64,000 nucleotides of DNA from Rhabdornis inornatus. Taxonomy: Eukaryota; Chordata; Aves; Passeriformes; Rhabdornithidae. Both the position numbers and the translations under genes were made by a program. The stretch lies in NCBI GenBank assembly GCA_013397075.1, contig VWZS01000622.1, positions 258,069 through 322,068 of the forward strand. Direction: 5' to 3'. The notes below the pieces were generated by a model. That model was given only the letters and a program-made list of their open reading frames with translations, did no database searches and was not told the DNA's origin. Shown one piece after another: positions 50,591 through 63,735 of this stretch; the stretch's first letter is position 1; each line of letters opens with the position of its first letter.

Positions 50591-53208
50591 CCTCCTCTAC
50601 TACAGGAGATGAAATAGTAACATACGGTCTAGAGCAGGAAGCTCAAATTCTGCCTTCTGGCTGTGAAGAAATACATTTGGATTCATTGGTTGAAATTGTT
50701 TACCACCCCTATCAAAAGCTTCTTGATATTTCAGAGGAGCCAGATTCTAGAACCTCTAAAGAAGCAATAGCCTTAAAAAAACTTTCTACATCCCTGGTAG
50801 TCCCAGATGAACAAGACGTAAGACACAGGGTCAAACACTAGGACCAGACAAATGACACTGACATATTAATGTTTTAACATATTTGATAACTCTGCTACCA
50901 ACAGAGAAGGCTTACAGAAAATACAGTTAAGAATAAAGAACTGGATGACTTCTGACAAGCCAGATATGACACTGCCGTTCAAAGCATATGATTTCAAAGG
51001 ACTTCATGGTCATGATAGTACAATTACAATGGGTCAAATTGCAGGAGATAATTTGTTTTATCTGATATCAGATGAACTGCTCTTAGATGAAGGCTTGACC
51101 CAAAGTTCAGGAATCATAAAAATTCAATAAATGCAGTCAAAGACATAACTTCCCTGGAAGAAGCTGTAAGGCAACAGGAGTCCTTTCCCCACCATCAGCC
51201 AAAATAAACCACCAACATCACATCCAAAAGGGAAAATGAGCCTCTCTGACCTTAACCTCTTGCACATTCTCTATAAAATCAAAATCAAATTATGATTCTC
51301 CTTTGCTTTCACACTAGAAGAAAGAATGAGGTAATAAATATCAAGTTGTAGATGTACTCAGATATTCAGTGAAGTAGTATGATTTAAAAGCCTACATAAA
51401 ATTAAATGTCAGACAGCTATGATAAACCAAACCTGAGTCAGCAAACAGTTATAAGCAAATGCACAGGTGGTACTCTGAACAGAAGACGATCACTCGCTGT
51501 ACTGCAGTGTCAAATCAAGCTCCAAGGGGGCTTTTGGACACTTCTAAGTTCCATCAAGTGTAGAATTATTGCTCAAGTTGTTTCCTCTCTGACAGTTTGC
51601 TTTCCACTTGTTTTATTGCATAAGAGTAATTCATTCAATCCACCCGCCCATTCACATTTAACAGCAAGAGACAAAGGCAACAAAAAAGATGAATGAAAGC
51701 CTTTGCAAAGAATTTGTTTCACAACTTAAGGAAACAGAACCACACTAAAAAAACTCTGAAGAATCATCAAAAATACCAGCAAAAAAGGCAGTAGCAGCAC
51801 CACCCAAATGTGTAAAAGTTAAGGATATGACACCTCCTGTCACTTCTAATTTCTGGTAAGGATAAAAGATATATACATTTTCTTAATCCGCCCCCTCAAA
51901 AAAACCACACAAATAACAACAACTAAAACAAAATCACACCTTTGGGCTTTCAGGCTTGCTAAAAGTCATTCCTGCACAGTTTCTGAACCAAACCATAAAA
52001 AGCTTTTCCATTATTTATGTGTGCTACAAGGTGGGTTACCAAACAATTTTTTTTTTCAGCATAGAATGACTAATTCTGTTCTGTTCACATGGGATCACAA
52101 AAGCAGACTACTTGGTGTTCTTATATTTTTTTCTGAGTTGACTATATGCCACCTACATGCAACAGCATGCCTTGTTTCTTTTTTGTCCTCAAAAACTATT
52201 CACAAGTACACAAGACCTTGAACATTCGTATTCAACATACATGGCACACATAGGACTACTTTGGTAACAATATCAAAAAGAGGATTTATTGAAACAGTAG
52301 AATGACATCTTCAAGCCTCATGCCAGAACGGGTCAAGGGGAAAAAATCAGAGAAATATATCTGGCGCAAAGAGAAACCTAGCTAGATGGAAGTAAATGAA
52401 GACTTGCATTGTATTCCATGCATTTAAAAAGTAAACAAGAAAAGCTACTGCTGCTGTCCAACTCTTAAAACTTGTGGGCAAATTTTAATTTGTGGGCAAG
52501 AGTACACTAAGAGAGTAAGTGCCATCATGCCCTGTGAAGTGAAACTTCTGAAATTTTCAAAAGGATCTATATAACAAAGTGGTCCCCAAAAAAATCAGTT
52601 AAGATAAATAAACTCAAATTCATTTGAAACACAATTGAAAAATGCATGGGAATAGTCAAGTGCAAACAAGAGAATGTGTCCCCATGCACTAATAGCCAGA
52701 AGATCTCAAGGGGGATTCAGGTGACAGCAGTGAATAAATCCCTGAAAAAAGTTACAAGATCTGAATTCTTCCATCCATTGTATCAGTAACATTACAGGAA
52801 CAGGCAAACTCCAGTGTACTTTTCCCCAAACAGTTTCATCGAAAGCTTCCAGAGTTGTTTGGCATCATAATCATAAATAAAAGAAAATAATTCCTGGGCT
52901 GAGTGTGTCTCTCTTGAGTATCAAAAAGCAAAGTAACCTAGAGAAACTCAAAGTGTTTTGAAGGAAAAAGAAGAAATTACTAATGTTTACTTGAGGCAAA
53001 GTTCTGTCTGAGATTAAGACCCAAGACATATCTTGATCCTTCCTATGAAAGATTTCAAAACTAAGATTTGACATCAAATCTAAGAGAAAAGAGGAGAAAT
53101 CTCTCAGGACAGCAGTCCAGACTGTTTTGTATAAAGTCTAGTCTTACTGAACAAGTTCACAGCTGAGACAGAATAGTAAGTATAGCAAGATTGTGAGTAT
53201 CAATCAAA

Positions 53209-53300
53209 GTAAAAAAAAAAGTGCAAAAAAACCCCAAGCTAAACCAACCAAACAAAAAACCAACAACAAACACAAACAAACAAGCAAACAAAAAAAAAGC
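53209..53300 (+). repeat. A-rich low-complexity tract with AAAC units
   Basis: About 90 bp of A with regularly spaced C (ACAAAC-type units) and A9-A10 runs. It might be an old retroposon A-tail, but no element body is recognisable beside it. Confidence 0.75.
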
Positions 53301-55003
53301 AGAGAAGAAGAGGACATATTGACATTTGGGGGTTGGGGGGAAGACACAAACAGGAGAGTTTTAGAATCAATTTGCAAAATACCATAACGCAAAATTAAAC
53401 ACAATCATGATAGTGTGACAACACATTAAGAAGCAAAGTACAGTTTCAACTGTGACTATTAAACCTGCTCAGGAATCCCTGCTGCTCTCTGTTCATGCAG
53501 CACACTGAGCACACCACGGCAAATTTAGGCATTACCAAACCAAGAAATGTTTGATTGCCCTAAAATTATCTGGAGGTAAGGAAAGCAGATACAAGTAGAA
53601 ACTGATGCAACAAAAGTTACTAAAGTAGAAACAGTGTATGCACTTAATATCTAAATAGCATTACCAGTATATATAATCCAACAAGAAGTAATTGGAGGAT
53701 TTATATAATAGAAGGAGGTAGATGGAACAAGGACAGCCTGATTTTGCAGACTGTGCAAGTCTTCTGGCCAAAGAATTCTTCTGCTTGGAACACTAAGGAC
53801 AAGAATGCTTTTCAACACCAGAAGATGGAGTAAGGATTATACCTGTACTGGTACATAACAAATGGGAGATCCAATGGACTATTACCAGTTCATGGCGTTA
53901 CCAGTCTCCTGTGTTGAATTTGAAATACTAGGTAATTGCAGGCTATAAGTATCTCTTATTCATTAGGCTCCCTATTAATGATTTCAATCTTATGTGGCGT
54001 TTTCCTCTTACTTTCCCTGTACACTATATTGATAAAAAATGAGAAACTTCAAGAGAATACCTGTTTTGACCAAGACACAAGGGAATATGAAACATGTAGT
54101 AACATATACAGGAACTTCTCTTCCCTCCCCCTTATAGAGCGTAACAGTTTTACTTGGCTAGCACAGCACATTACTACCATGGGAGGAAACAGACCAACCC
54201 ACACAAAAACATTAATCCAAAATATACTATTAGAGGAAGGCATATGAATCTCAAGTACCATTAAAAATTCTTCAAATTTTAATCAATGAGAGTCTCTTGG
54301 AATGCAGAACAGGTTTAGCCTCTATCAAACTCTTAATGAGTTAGGTTTGAGAAACTTCAGCCATTGAAAACATCTCACGCTCCAACACATGCATTTCACA
54401 TTTCTCCTGTCTCCAGTTGCAAGTTCGAATTTTTTTCTGCCTACATATCTACCATGGAGTTTCTCAGCTGACACCTTGCTGATGAAGACTCCATTGGCTA
54501 TTTTGTTCATTTAGAACTGCAAAATCAGAACTGAAATTTATTATCCCTGAGCATCCATAAATCAAGGACTACACAGCCTTTAAACCATTTTAAAGAGAAC
54601 ACCAAGAGATGCCATACTTCTAGTGCCTGAAAGTTTGGGGAACACAACTCAGTTTGAGATGGGGATTTTCAGCTGATAGGGAAGGGAACAGATCCTACAG
54701 AGAAATGGGTCAACTATAGATAATGAGTTTGCATTGTTAAAAAAACCTAAACAAAAACCAAATTAAAAAAATAAAACTCAAAAATTCACACAACAACCAC
54801 ACAAATAGGATTTTTTTTTTCTTTTTTAGTAAGTATTGACCAATGCCTATTCATCTTCTTGAGTCAGGTGGGGAAAAACAACCAAATAAATGGCAAAGAA
54901 TATTCTCTAAATGAATTTTGGACACACAGATTATGTTGCCTTTGAAAAGCCACAGCTGAATTTTAACTTCTTTCAGGTGAAAATGGAAGCTGGCAAGAAC
55001 CAG

Positions 55004-55051
55004 CTTTATTTTTTCTTTTTTTTTTTTTTTTAAGGCACCCCTTTTTTTGTT
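55004..55051 (+). repeat. T-rich tract adjacent to an assembly gap
   Basis: Long T homopolymers with sparse C and A directly before the N run at 55067. The homopolymer probably caused the assembly break. Confidence 0.8.
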
Positions 55052-55066
55052 TTTTCTTACAAAACA

Positions 55067-55080
55067 NNNNNNNNNNNNNN
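55067..55080. other. Assembly gap (14 N)
   Basis: Undetermined bases following a long T-rich tract. ACAAAACA occurs just before (55059-55066) and shortly after (55086-55093) the gap, hinting at a small unmerged overlap. The open frames crossing it are meaningless. Confidence 0.95.
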
Positions 55081-58000
55081 TGCTCACAAAACAGCCTTCC
55101 ACAAAGCTATGCAGACTCACAGGTATGTCAGTGTGCTTGTTCTGTGGTGCTGACAGCCCCAACCAAGAAATTTCTCCTGGTGAAATAACCACCACTTTTT
55201 ATCAATTAAGAGGCATGAAACACTTCAATCCACAAGAGTGCATGAGAACTGCTGAAAGCCTTTTAAGGGGAATTAAATTTTTGTCCTATGAGTAGGTGCA
55301 GCCTCCAGTTAGTTCTAGGAAACCAACACTTTTAAACAGAGCAAAAGCCCTCTGCCTGAACCCTTCCTGTGCAATCTGTTTCTCAATGATACTGCTTTTC
55401 TTTGAAAGTGTGATGAGTGTCTTAGTTTTTTTCAGATAATTATTATGCAACAGTTCCATAAAAATTTTTCTCATTTAAAAAAGCAACAGATTGTTACTTA
55501 AGAATACACCCGATGTCTATGAATACAATCACAAATCCAAGAAGAAATACACTTAACATGTTGTTCAGATAAGCAGCACAGCACAGCTTGAGCACAGCTC
55601 TGGGATGCTTAGTTCCTCAGCTGATTAAATCCTCAGTTGTGGGAGATTTAATACATGTTCTAAGGAGGCTGCAGACACTTCAGTAAGAACTGACTCACTG
55701 CTTCTTACGGGAACAAAAACTTTATCTTTTATTCTAGATCAGCATAAATCTCGCCAAGCTAGGAAACTCCTTTTTGCTGGCTAGAGTGAAAAAATCACTG
55801 AGGACCAGGGAGAATAGCCATGATGAGAGACTATCAGAGAAACATAACCAATCTGTAGCTGGTAGCATAATTCAGAGTGAGACCACGAATAAAAACAGGC
55901 TTCAGAAAAGGAAGACAATTGTCTTTTAGAGACTAAGACATACAATTGGTTGTAAAAGCAGTACACTGGCTTTAACTCAACTTTTTATTTTAAGGATCTT
56001 AAATTTTTACCTTCACTTTCCTAAAGACTGGCAGATTACTAAAGAATTGTAATAAGGAACTGGAAGCTGTGGTTTTGTAATATAGAGGCACAATAAACTT
56101 TAACAGTAACACTTCAGCAACTGCCAATTACCTACCAAACACCAATCAGTATTTTTGAAACTTGGGGAACGTATAGAGAGTGAGAAAAGATGCACACAAT
56201 TCTATTCAAGCCACAGAGATCTTTCACTGAAAAGGATGCTTTCACAGTTCACAAGTAATTCTTCAAAGCAATTTATTACAATTAAAAAGAAACAACAAGG
56301 CATGAGATATACCATTTTATACAAGAACTAAGGAGTGCAGCACACTTTGATTATGTTATTGGGGAATAAAGTTACAAAGCGTAGGATGTCAGAAGAAACT
56401 AACTGGTTTAAAACATGCCAAAAATCACAGCAACTGAAAAACTGGAAGAATTTTACTTCCAGCGATGTAGGCCTCTTTATTTCTTGAAACGTGTAATTGA
56501 TCAAGTTTTCTCATCTTTGCAAGAAATTCTTAAGATTATGGTGTCAAGATTATTGCCAGAAAAGCATACAATCACAAATTATGTCTTAAAGAGATCAGTG
56601 CTTAATCAGGAAGAAATGGCAATCTATAAAAGCAAGGAAAGAGACACTAAACTTTGGTTTCCTAGTGCACTGCACACAATCCTTATCTGACACCTGGAGG
56701 TAGAATCATCATGCACATAGATTAATTTTTACATGAGATGTTTGGAGAACAGAATGAAGAACAGGCTGTTGCTGTTCTTCTGTATTAGAAACACTACCTC
56801 TGTAGACCAGTAGGAAGCAAAAACTTCCCAGATCCCACAGCCCAACAGAATAAGAGCTGGTAGTGACGCATCAGCTCTACGTACAACCTTGGACAACCTA
56901 GCTTGGACTTGCATAGCTGAGCAGGAAGTACCAGGGACCTTCTGGATAGATATTGAACGAAACGAATTAAAAGAGAAGATCCTCCAAGACTGCAGTCACT
57001 TCCAGTTCTGCAGGTCAAGAGCAGAAAGATCAGATTTTGAAGTACTTATTGCAAAAGAATGTTTTCAGCTCATTTTATAAGAGCATTTTATAAGGCCCAT
57101 ATAAATGAGAAAAAAATGCTGTTTGCATTCTCTGACACGTCAAAATTTCTGGTGCCCAAAGGATAACACAAGCCCCTAGATCTCCAGCAAGAGAGAAGAG
57201 GCAAATTGTGTTAGGTCACTATCCTCAACTGATGTGTACCAAGAAAATTTTAAAAATTTAAAAATACGGAGCAACAAATCAAAAAAAGCATAAGACTGAC
57301 CATCCATCAATACTCACCAGTTGGACAGAATGATGAAGCAGAAGTTCTCCTGTCACTATTAACCATACTGATCAAATTTGAAAATTTGCTAACACCTACT
57401 GTCTTTCCTATTGAATTTTCCAAGTTCCTTACCACAGGAAACTAAAATATCTCAGACCTTTTTTAAAGCATTAAGTGTTCTCTCTCCAGGCTCAGAAATA
57501 ATTTGGTGCAAAACAACAAAATATCTAGGCCTAAAGCCCAAAATTAAGTAAATAATGAGAAATTCTAGTGAATATATGCTATCTTGAGTCATATTCCTAA
57601 AAAAAACTCTCAAAGGTCTTTGATATTAGGAGGTCAACTGTGATTTCCAAAACTAATGCTCTTTTGTCTAAATTTTCAAACTGATGTTAGCAGTAAATTA
57701 GTTTATTTTTAAATTTGTTCTTAGAAACAAGTTTTATTAAACCTATTTTTAAATGTACCTAAGCTCACTAAGTTGCGGCTAATGTAAAACTGAGAGAAAG
57801 AGCAGGGGAAAAAAAACCTACAAAAACTAGCAGGAAGGGGAAGAACACGTTGCTATCAATGTATTACTTCTAGTGAAATGTCACTGAAGTTCAACATAAC
57901 TCAAGCCACAGTGCAATGTGTGTAAAGTAGCCAAGAGTCTAAGTTCCATACACTACAAGAAAAGCAATAATTACACAGCTTTTCTTTTTATTTTGTTCAG

Positions 58001-61000
58001 AACTGGAATTTAGTTGTGGCACAACCTATATGTGCTTCAAAAGAAAACCATCCTTCTGGATGGAAACACAGTCCAAAGCAACAACAAAAGGCAAATTTCA
58101 GTGCTAGCTTTGTTTTTAAAGGCATCAAAAATATGAGAACATGATTGTCATGTCCATCGAGCACAAGGGAACTACAGCAATTTAAAGTAGTGTATTGTAA
58201 GAGGACATAACTGAGCTGAGAAGCCTCATATTTGACTTGAGTCCAGAAACAGGAATCAAAATGAACTATTAAGTTGTAGTCTAAATGTTTGAAGATTTTT
58301 TCAGCTGGGGACATTATACAGCCTTAAATGGTAAAAACAGTTAAGTCCTATCCCAATAAAAATCCTTGGAAAAATAATCTTCTACAAATAAGATGAAGAT
58401 AAAGTTCCAACAGACCATAAATTGATTTGGAAATGTCCACATTAGAAAAATCACATTGACAGCAATAAGAGCAACATTCAACAACATGAAACCAGGTAAA
58501 TATTTCTGCACTAAGCAGCCATATGAAGTCCATTGTAAAAACATTAAAACCTACTTGGACTTCCAGGCACACTGAAGTATTTTAATGACAAATGTATCAT
58601 GATTCTTCTTCCTGCTGTCTCCTGCATTTCTCTTGTGCTAAACCTTGCATTCCAGCCTAATAGCAATATATTTTCTCCTCCAATCAACCATACCATTCAG
58701 TGGTATTTCCTAGAAAATTTTTTCTTGTGTGTCAGATAAATACAGAAGAAAATCCTTCAGGGACAGCTTAATATACCACAGATGCCAGTTGAAATAATAC
58801 CGAATGAAAAAATTAAAAATTTCCTTAGTGAGCCTACCAGCACAGAAAATGTGGTAGAAGACCATATTTTAGCAAAATTTAACTATATCAAGCATGTGAC
58901 TTGGACTTAATTCCATAATTTTAAAGCTGTGTGGGTTCAGAAGCATCTGAAAGAGAAGTCATGCAGCGGGAAAGACCAACCACAAAAAAAACAAACTGAA
59001 AAAGTCTACATGCAAGAAGCAGCATGATGGTATTGCATTATTGTACTATCATGAATGTTTTATTTGGGAAACAAAAGCAGCTCATATGTGGCATTTCAGG
59101 ATAGCAAAGTCCTCTTCATAATTTTCTGGTTAAAAATAATTTGGTGCTGCCTGGCTAGACAAAAACAGTGACAGAAAACGGTTACCTTGCAGGTGCCACA
59201 CAGGATCTCATTGACAGTAAACAAAAATATATTTCCTGGAGAAACTGCTGAACTTCTATCAACAAATAAATACACCATTAAATTAAACTACACATGACAA
59301 AGAACTGTGTGAATTGGCAGTGCAACTCGATCACTAATGTGTTCTCATACAATTCTGTGCTTCCCACATTTTCAGGAATTAGACCTGCAAGTTTCCCCCT
59401 TTTTACATATGTTCAAAGAATTTAACATTATTAGACTGTCATAAATGACTTAAGATTTTTGGCAGGCCATCTGCTGTAATAGCTTTGAATTTCCCTAAAG
59501 TGCATATTGTGGATGACTTATTTTAACAAGAATTAACACTACCTTGAGGCTCAGACAAAATCTAAACTCTTAACTGCTTTGCATCTCTAACATGCCAAGT
59601 GAAGGTCAGTGTTATATATGTGTTAGGTGCTTAAGGTAGATTAAGATGCATGACATGCTACATATATTGGACATTCTTTGGATCTTAATTTGAAACTATT
59701 AATCCTTCTAAAGCAGAGTAACACCATCTCCATATACTTGTACTATGTACTTTGTATCTCTGGTCAGCAGAGTCAGAACTCCAGAAAAGTTTAAAATAAA
59801 TACTTTTCCAGTCACATTAGGGTTAAAAATTAAGCAAGATTGCTCATGCTTGCCATTCCACAAATTCCAAATATATTTGAAAAGTCATACTAGCCCTATT
59901 CTGCATTCCAAATTCCTGCAATATTCATTAGTCTCAGTGTAAGGAACCATCATGAGTGGAAGACCAATTTGCTCATAACGTTTCCTGTGTTGGTTGCACT
60001 CTAGATCTACTTTTTTACTGTAGCATATTGGAGAATTTAATCAATCTTCCCAGAAAGAATGTCAGCAACTAGAGCTATTTCAGTGGCTCATTAGCTAGTT
60101 ATTAGAAACAGACTTCATCACTGATATCTTAGGACAGTGAAAACAAAAACCAGATTGCATGGATTTGTTTTTAAAGAATTTGATGTCATCGTTTTTGCCA
60201 CTATAAATTGATACTGAAAACAAATATTGGCAAAGAAAGCAAACATCCTATACCTTCTGGATTTCTGCATTGACCACACATACAGAAAAATATTGCTCCA
60301 ACACTACAAAACACTCCTCTTCCAATACAGACATAACATTATTTTTAAAAAGAATTAACAAAACCTTTGATTTTCTATTCTGTCAAAGGGAGAAATCTCA
60401 GTTTACAGTTTCCCAACCATGTTTTCCACTTTAAAAAATACTGAAAAAATTATCCCGCAGTTTTCAATCACTTTACACTGTAGATCATGTGGCAGAAATG
60501 TCAGCCATACCCTTCAGCATTTCCTGCTCATTAGCTTGGGTATTCTCCACGTTGTAAATGAATGGGCACATAACTCTGTTCATTCCCAACACTTGCAGCA
60601 GGCTGGAAAGTTTCATTCAGAAACCTCAGCATCTAAAAGTTCTAGAGGCATTCAACATCATGGAGGTGAAGACTCCTGAATTACTTCACTGGATTTTTAT
60701 ACCCCATCTAGTAAAAACAGTCTTCTCTTTACCAGCTGAGCGATTATTCAAGTAATTTCTTTTAAATATCATTTATATTTGCAGTTCTGTAGGAAGAGAC
60801 TTTGGAATATGGCATCAAGTTCCAATTAGTTTTTTCTGTACTTTTCTATAGCCTGATAACATCAGTGCTTAACTCACTTCAGTCCATGCTTCCATCCAAA
60901 CAACCAAAAGAAAGCATTTCAATACTGAAGAGATGCTATTACCCACCTGTGCTTATCCTACAGTCACATCTTCCCATGTTAAGCTGTACTGCATGGAAAG

Positions 61001-61329
61001 GGTCAAGTTTTTATTTTCAGTATCAACATATACCATGCATATGTAGGGCCCACCAAAATGAACATACGAAGAGAAAGAGAATCTTCCCAATGGTGTAGTC
61101 TCATTCCTTCAGGGGGATTTGCTCATTTGTTGTTTGGGGGGGAATATTTTTTCCTTTTGCAATTGCCAATTTTAAACCCTAAGAGGCTAGGGCTTCGAAA
61201 TCTGACTACAGAAAGGACTGACATATCTCAAAGAATGTAGGAGGAATTTGATTAGCCTTTTTTATTGGGAACTATTTGTAGTACTCCTAGATGCTTACAT
61301 AGTAACAGTAGCTAAAAACTCTAGCCACC

Positions 61330-61700
61330 TTTGGCTGTCCAGGAGACTGCGCCCCTTCTCCAGGAATGTGGATTCAAGCATAGTTATCCATGTATTCATC
61401 GCCCCTAGGCTGAGTATCACTGAGTGCTACACCCCAGGGATGGGGCGTTCCAACTGAATCAACAGGCACCCTGCCCTGGGAAGCGGCACATGGAGATTGC
61501 TCACCCGCGCCAGGCGGCCCGCTGGTCTGCTAGCAGATTCTTTCCAAGATCGGGTGCTTGATTTCATGCTAACGCGTGGGAGGGGATCCGTTTCTCCATG
61601 AATTTCTGTGATGATGGCAGTTGAGAGATCATTGCTATGGGCCAAATCAGGGGAGGGAGGCTCATTTCCACCGCAGCTGACTTCAGCAGTGAAATACTTG
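61330..61700 (-). promoter_or_regulatory. CpG-enriched block in ARL15 intron 1, possible internal promoter or enhancer
   Basis: About 370 bp that is visibly GC-rich, with roughly a dozen CpG dinucleotides (for example around ACGCGT at 61572, CCGCGC at 61505 and GGCGGCCCGC at 61514), in otherwise CpG-poor AT-rich DNA. It contains CAGCTG and TTGTGGT motifs near 61674-61704. It holds a minus-strand candidate exon described separately. Alternatives are an unrecognised solo LTR or a conserved enhancer. I did not match it to rRNA, 7SK or CR1. Confidence 0.35.
61505..61605 (-). other. Candidate alternative ARL15 exon (unproven)
   Basis: On the minus strand a pyrimidine-leaning stretch ends in CATCATCACAG (AG at 61607-61606). 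After 101 nt comes GCGCGG followed by the consensus donor GTGAGC from 61504 down. Inside, ATG at 61567 opens a 21-codon frame (start MKSSTRSWKE, end AGRLAR) that finishes exactly at the donor in phase 0. Phase 0 is what ARL15 exon 2 needs. A short upstream ATG frame ends on a TGA overlapping this ATG. The true first exon in human encodes a different 16-residue start. With no transcript evidence this remains a prediction. Confidence 0.25.
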
Positions 61701-63030
61701 TGGTAGTGTCTCAACCACAAGACAATTATTAGTTCAGCAAAATTTCCTCTGTGATAGCATTGTGATTATAGGAATGGGTTCAATGCCACAAAAAGTTAAG
61801 AACCATCTCAGAGTACCATATTGAATTTCACTAGGCACTTGTATCACATTACCATGCATTTTGAACAGAACATTTGAGCAATATTTTTGTCTTAACAAAA
61901 AATAATATTTAAGAAGTTGCACAGAAAGTTTTCAAAAAATGAAAAAGATGCTGCTTTATATACAAGTAAGAGTAGGGTGGGACCAAAAATTTTTCAACAG
62001 ATTTCTTTTATCCAATTCTGTTTTCAGCTGGAACTAAGGTAACATAAGTAAGTAGATCAAGCAAGGCAGAGACCATTCTGAAGTTCAGATTTCCCATGTC
62101 TTCCCAGTCCCAGCAACTCCTAGTTTTCTGCTCTAATAAACAAGCTACTCACTGCAGTAAACAGTACTTTTTGTTAGTCAAGCCTTGTATTACAAAATAG
62201 TTTCTGTCCTTGATGCTAGATTTTTAATACTGGCTATTCACATGCAGCTCTGCACATCAAAAATGCTATTGTACCACTGCAGAAAATTAACTACCTAAGG
62301 CACACATTTTAGAAAGTAACCATTGTAGATACTGTGCAAGACAGCAAAAGCTCCAGTGCATCCAGATCAGGCAGAGGAAGAGAACATGACACAGTCCCTT
62401 TTTAAAAGTGGGGGTCTACTGACTCAAAAGTAAAACAAGTAACGTGCTTTACACAGGCCCTAGACAGCTCAAATGACAATGTGGAGCTACACATAAACAA
62501 GTGATACTTAAGCCCTTTCAGGTAATGCACAAAAAGAAGGCAAACATTAATTAAGAAGTGGATTCCTAGTACTTCCATATATTACATACATACATCATGC
62601 AAGTTAGCTTAACTCAGTGAACTTTCACACACCGATTAGTGCTTACGTACCTCAAGTGTTTTCAAATTAATTTTAATTACACTGCAAATTGTGCACAGGC
62701 TAGACTTCAGCTCAGCATGTATTCATGTAACATGTAGCTGAACTCATATTTCCTTAAGACTGTCAAAAAGTCATAAGGAAACAAAGGAGAAATATATGAA
62801 CCACTTACCTACTTGATAGCCATTAAAGAAAAATCTGTCTGTGGAACAGAGAGAATAAAGACATCTGTTTTCATAGAGCTAGATATTTTAACATCAATTT
62901 CAGGCTATCCTGCTATGTAAAAACAGTAGCATATTAACATGTTGCTGTCTTTTGGTTCTGTTGATTTTTAGTGTCTTTATGGATACCCCAAGTTTCCTAC
63001 ATGAAATTAAAATCAGTCTCTCAACTCTGA

Positions 63031-63084
63031 GCCTTAAATGTAGCAGCATGTATAAAAGCCTTAAATGTAGCAGCATGTATAAAA
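63031..63084 (+). repeat. Perfect 27-bp tandem duplication
   Basis: The unit GCCTTAAATGTAGCAGCATG plus TATAAAA occurs twice head to tail (63031-63057 and 63058-63084) without mismatch, implying a recent duplication or a collapsed/expanded assembly. No coding role. Confidence 0.95.
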
Positions 63085-63464
63085 TAAATAAACCCATTTC
63101 TCTTCGTTACTTGCAGAGGCACTAATTTCCCTCTTTCAGAACAGGCATTTGTTAATGCAAATGCATCAAGACATCACATTTTTTCCTTATGCTTCAGATG
63201 ACAATACTGGCAAAAGTACAAATTTCTATTTGTTCAAATTTATTTTGTACTTATACTACATGTGGCATACCGAATGTGCCAGCTCTCAAAAATCACAGTA
63301 CAGCCTTGAGCTGCACCCTCTGCTAAAAGAAATCTCACTTACAAAATCTAAGAAAGCCACAGCAGTATAAACACATAATAATCTTTGAGTCAATCTAGAG
63401 CAATTGAGATATCCAGATAAACGTCCTGGGAACTTTCTGACGGGATGCATGCAGCTGTAAATGG

Positions 63465-63735
63465 AGTGAGGACAAGAAACAATGGACAAATTGAAGCCCA
63501 AGAGGTTCAGAGGGACTGAAGAAAATACTTTTCGCCTATGGGAACAGTCCAGCACTGCCCAGACAGGCTCTACAGCCCTTATCTTTGACAGTTTCTTCCA
63601 CTTGGTTTCAAGACCAGAACTAAGCCGAACAAAGCCTTTATCAACCTAGTCAGACCTTAAGCTGACCCTTCTTTCACCACCAAGTTAGACTACAGACCTT
63701 GCAAGATCCCTTCCCACCTCAACTGTCCTGTGAAA
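63465..63735 (+). mobile_element. Diverged CR1 LINE 3'-end fragment, sense
   Basis: Weaker CR1 similarity in plus orientation: GTGAGGACAAGAAACAATGG near the start, GGGAACAGTCCAGCACTGCC followed by CAGACAGGCTCTACAG, and an end reading AGACTACAGACCTTGCAAGA with TCCCTTCCCACCTCAACTGT and CCTGTGA. The order and spacing fit the CR1 tail, where GGAACAGGCTGCCCAGAGAG and a final CCTTCCAACCTCAAC block are expected. Substantially decayed, hence older than the 49818 copy. Confidence 0.7.

Noticed and set aside
49876..50617. Cluster of overlapping open frames on both strands
   Set aside because: They lie inside a truncated antisense CR1 LINE, whose higher GC content makes longer chance frames. None is an intact CR1 reverse transcriptase.
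54851..55295. Frames of 82 and 114 codons crossing the gap near 55067
   Set aside because: They are continuous only because undetermined bases are translated as X.
61330..61700. rRNA or 7SK RNA pseudogene explaining the GC-rich block
   Set aside because: I compared it mentally with conserved 18S, 28S and 7SK segments and found no shared stretch.
61427..61720. 97-codon minus-strand frame as an independent gene
   Set aside because: It has no ATG at its upstream end, no recognisable domain, and its coding look may come from high GC. Only the internal 101-nt segment with splice-like borders was kept, as a tentative exon.
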